Shown in pieces: positions 61,930 to 64,000 of a stretch of 64,000 nucleotides of DNA (its first letter is position 1; every line of letters begins with the position of its first letter). Location of the stretch: positions 11,567 to 75,566 of the forward strand of contig JADJCX010000021.1 in the NCBI GenBank assembly GCA_016703005.1, given 5' to 3'. The stretch is from Flavobacteriales bacterium. GTDB taxonomy: Bacteria; Bacteroidota; Bacteroidia; Flavobacteriales_F; PHOS-HE28. The notes under the pieces are model-generated. The model was not told the origin of the DNA and ran no database searches. It worked only from the letters and a program-made list of their open reading frames with translations. Both the position numbers and the translations under genes were made by a program.

Positions 61930-64000
<2,071 letters not shown>

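Overview
The window looks like a moderately GC-rich member of the Bacteroidota, most likely in or near the Flavobacteriales. The grounds are: the order map-infA-rpmJ-rpsM-rpsK-rpsD-rpoA-rplQ-carA-eno; a PorP/SprF-type outer-membrane protein beside a giant SprB-repeat protein; at least five proteins with type IX secretion (T9SS) C-terminal sorting domains; a GWxTD-type lipoprotein; a CarB that ends without the C-terminal regulatory domain; and TAnnTTTG-like promoter boxes. I see no phage, insertion sequence, CRISPR array or rRNA. There is one tRNA (tRNA-Glu).

Layout. 1-6.6 kb (+): end of the ribosomal/RNA polymerase alpha operon, terminator, then carA and enolase. 6.7-11.6 kb: a secreted barrel-like protein, a convergent T9SS-exported M1 aminopeptidase and a helical-repeat hypothetical. 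11.6-25.8 kb (-): a surface-adhesin locus comprising a small secreted protein, a ~3640-residue SprB-like protein with about 38 repeats, a PorP/SprF protein and an OmpA-family lipoprotein. 25.9-32.4 kb (-): rlmB, GWxTD lipoprotein, rmuC, L,D-transpeptidase, Omp85-like barrel, ung. 32.5-38 kb: a tiny lipoprotein, an OsmC protein, a barrel-like hypothetical coupled to lipA, and a T9SS-exported propeller protein. 38-48.9 kb: gap, then a tightly overlapping minus-strand chain lpxK - purine nucleoside phosphorylase - choice-of-anchor-B protein - gatB - TlpA-like lipoprotein - M1 peptidase - lpxH. 48.9-55.7 kb: Nif3-like and zinc-ribbon proteins, a FadL-like porin, a Gly/Tyr-rich lipoprotein, proS and a conserved hypothetical. 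55.7-61.2 kb: tRNA-Glu, a thioredoxin-fold protein, an SRPBCC protein, a pentapeptide-repeat protein, a frameshifted lipoprotein and a T9SS-exported serine hydrolase. 61.2-61.9 kb: a gene-poor stretch with two palindromes and an orphan copy of the carB 3' end. 61.9-64 kb (-): carB, cut by the window edge.

How the genes fit together. Two themes dominate. One is housekeeping: translation, glycolysis, carbamoyl phosphate, lipid A, lipoate. The other is building and decorating the outer surface: T9SS cargo, SprB/SprF/OmpA, barrels, lipoproteins, periplasmic thiol chemistry.

Data quality. At least nine otherwise intact genes carry single-base indels, several in homopolymer runs, and carB alone carries many. 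This is best explained by uncorrected consensus errors, probably long-read, rather than gene decay. Reconstructed gene boundaries are given where both reading frames could be followed. All function calls rest on reading motifs by eye; no database search was run.
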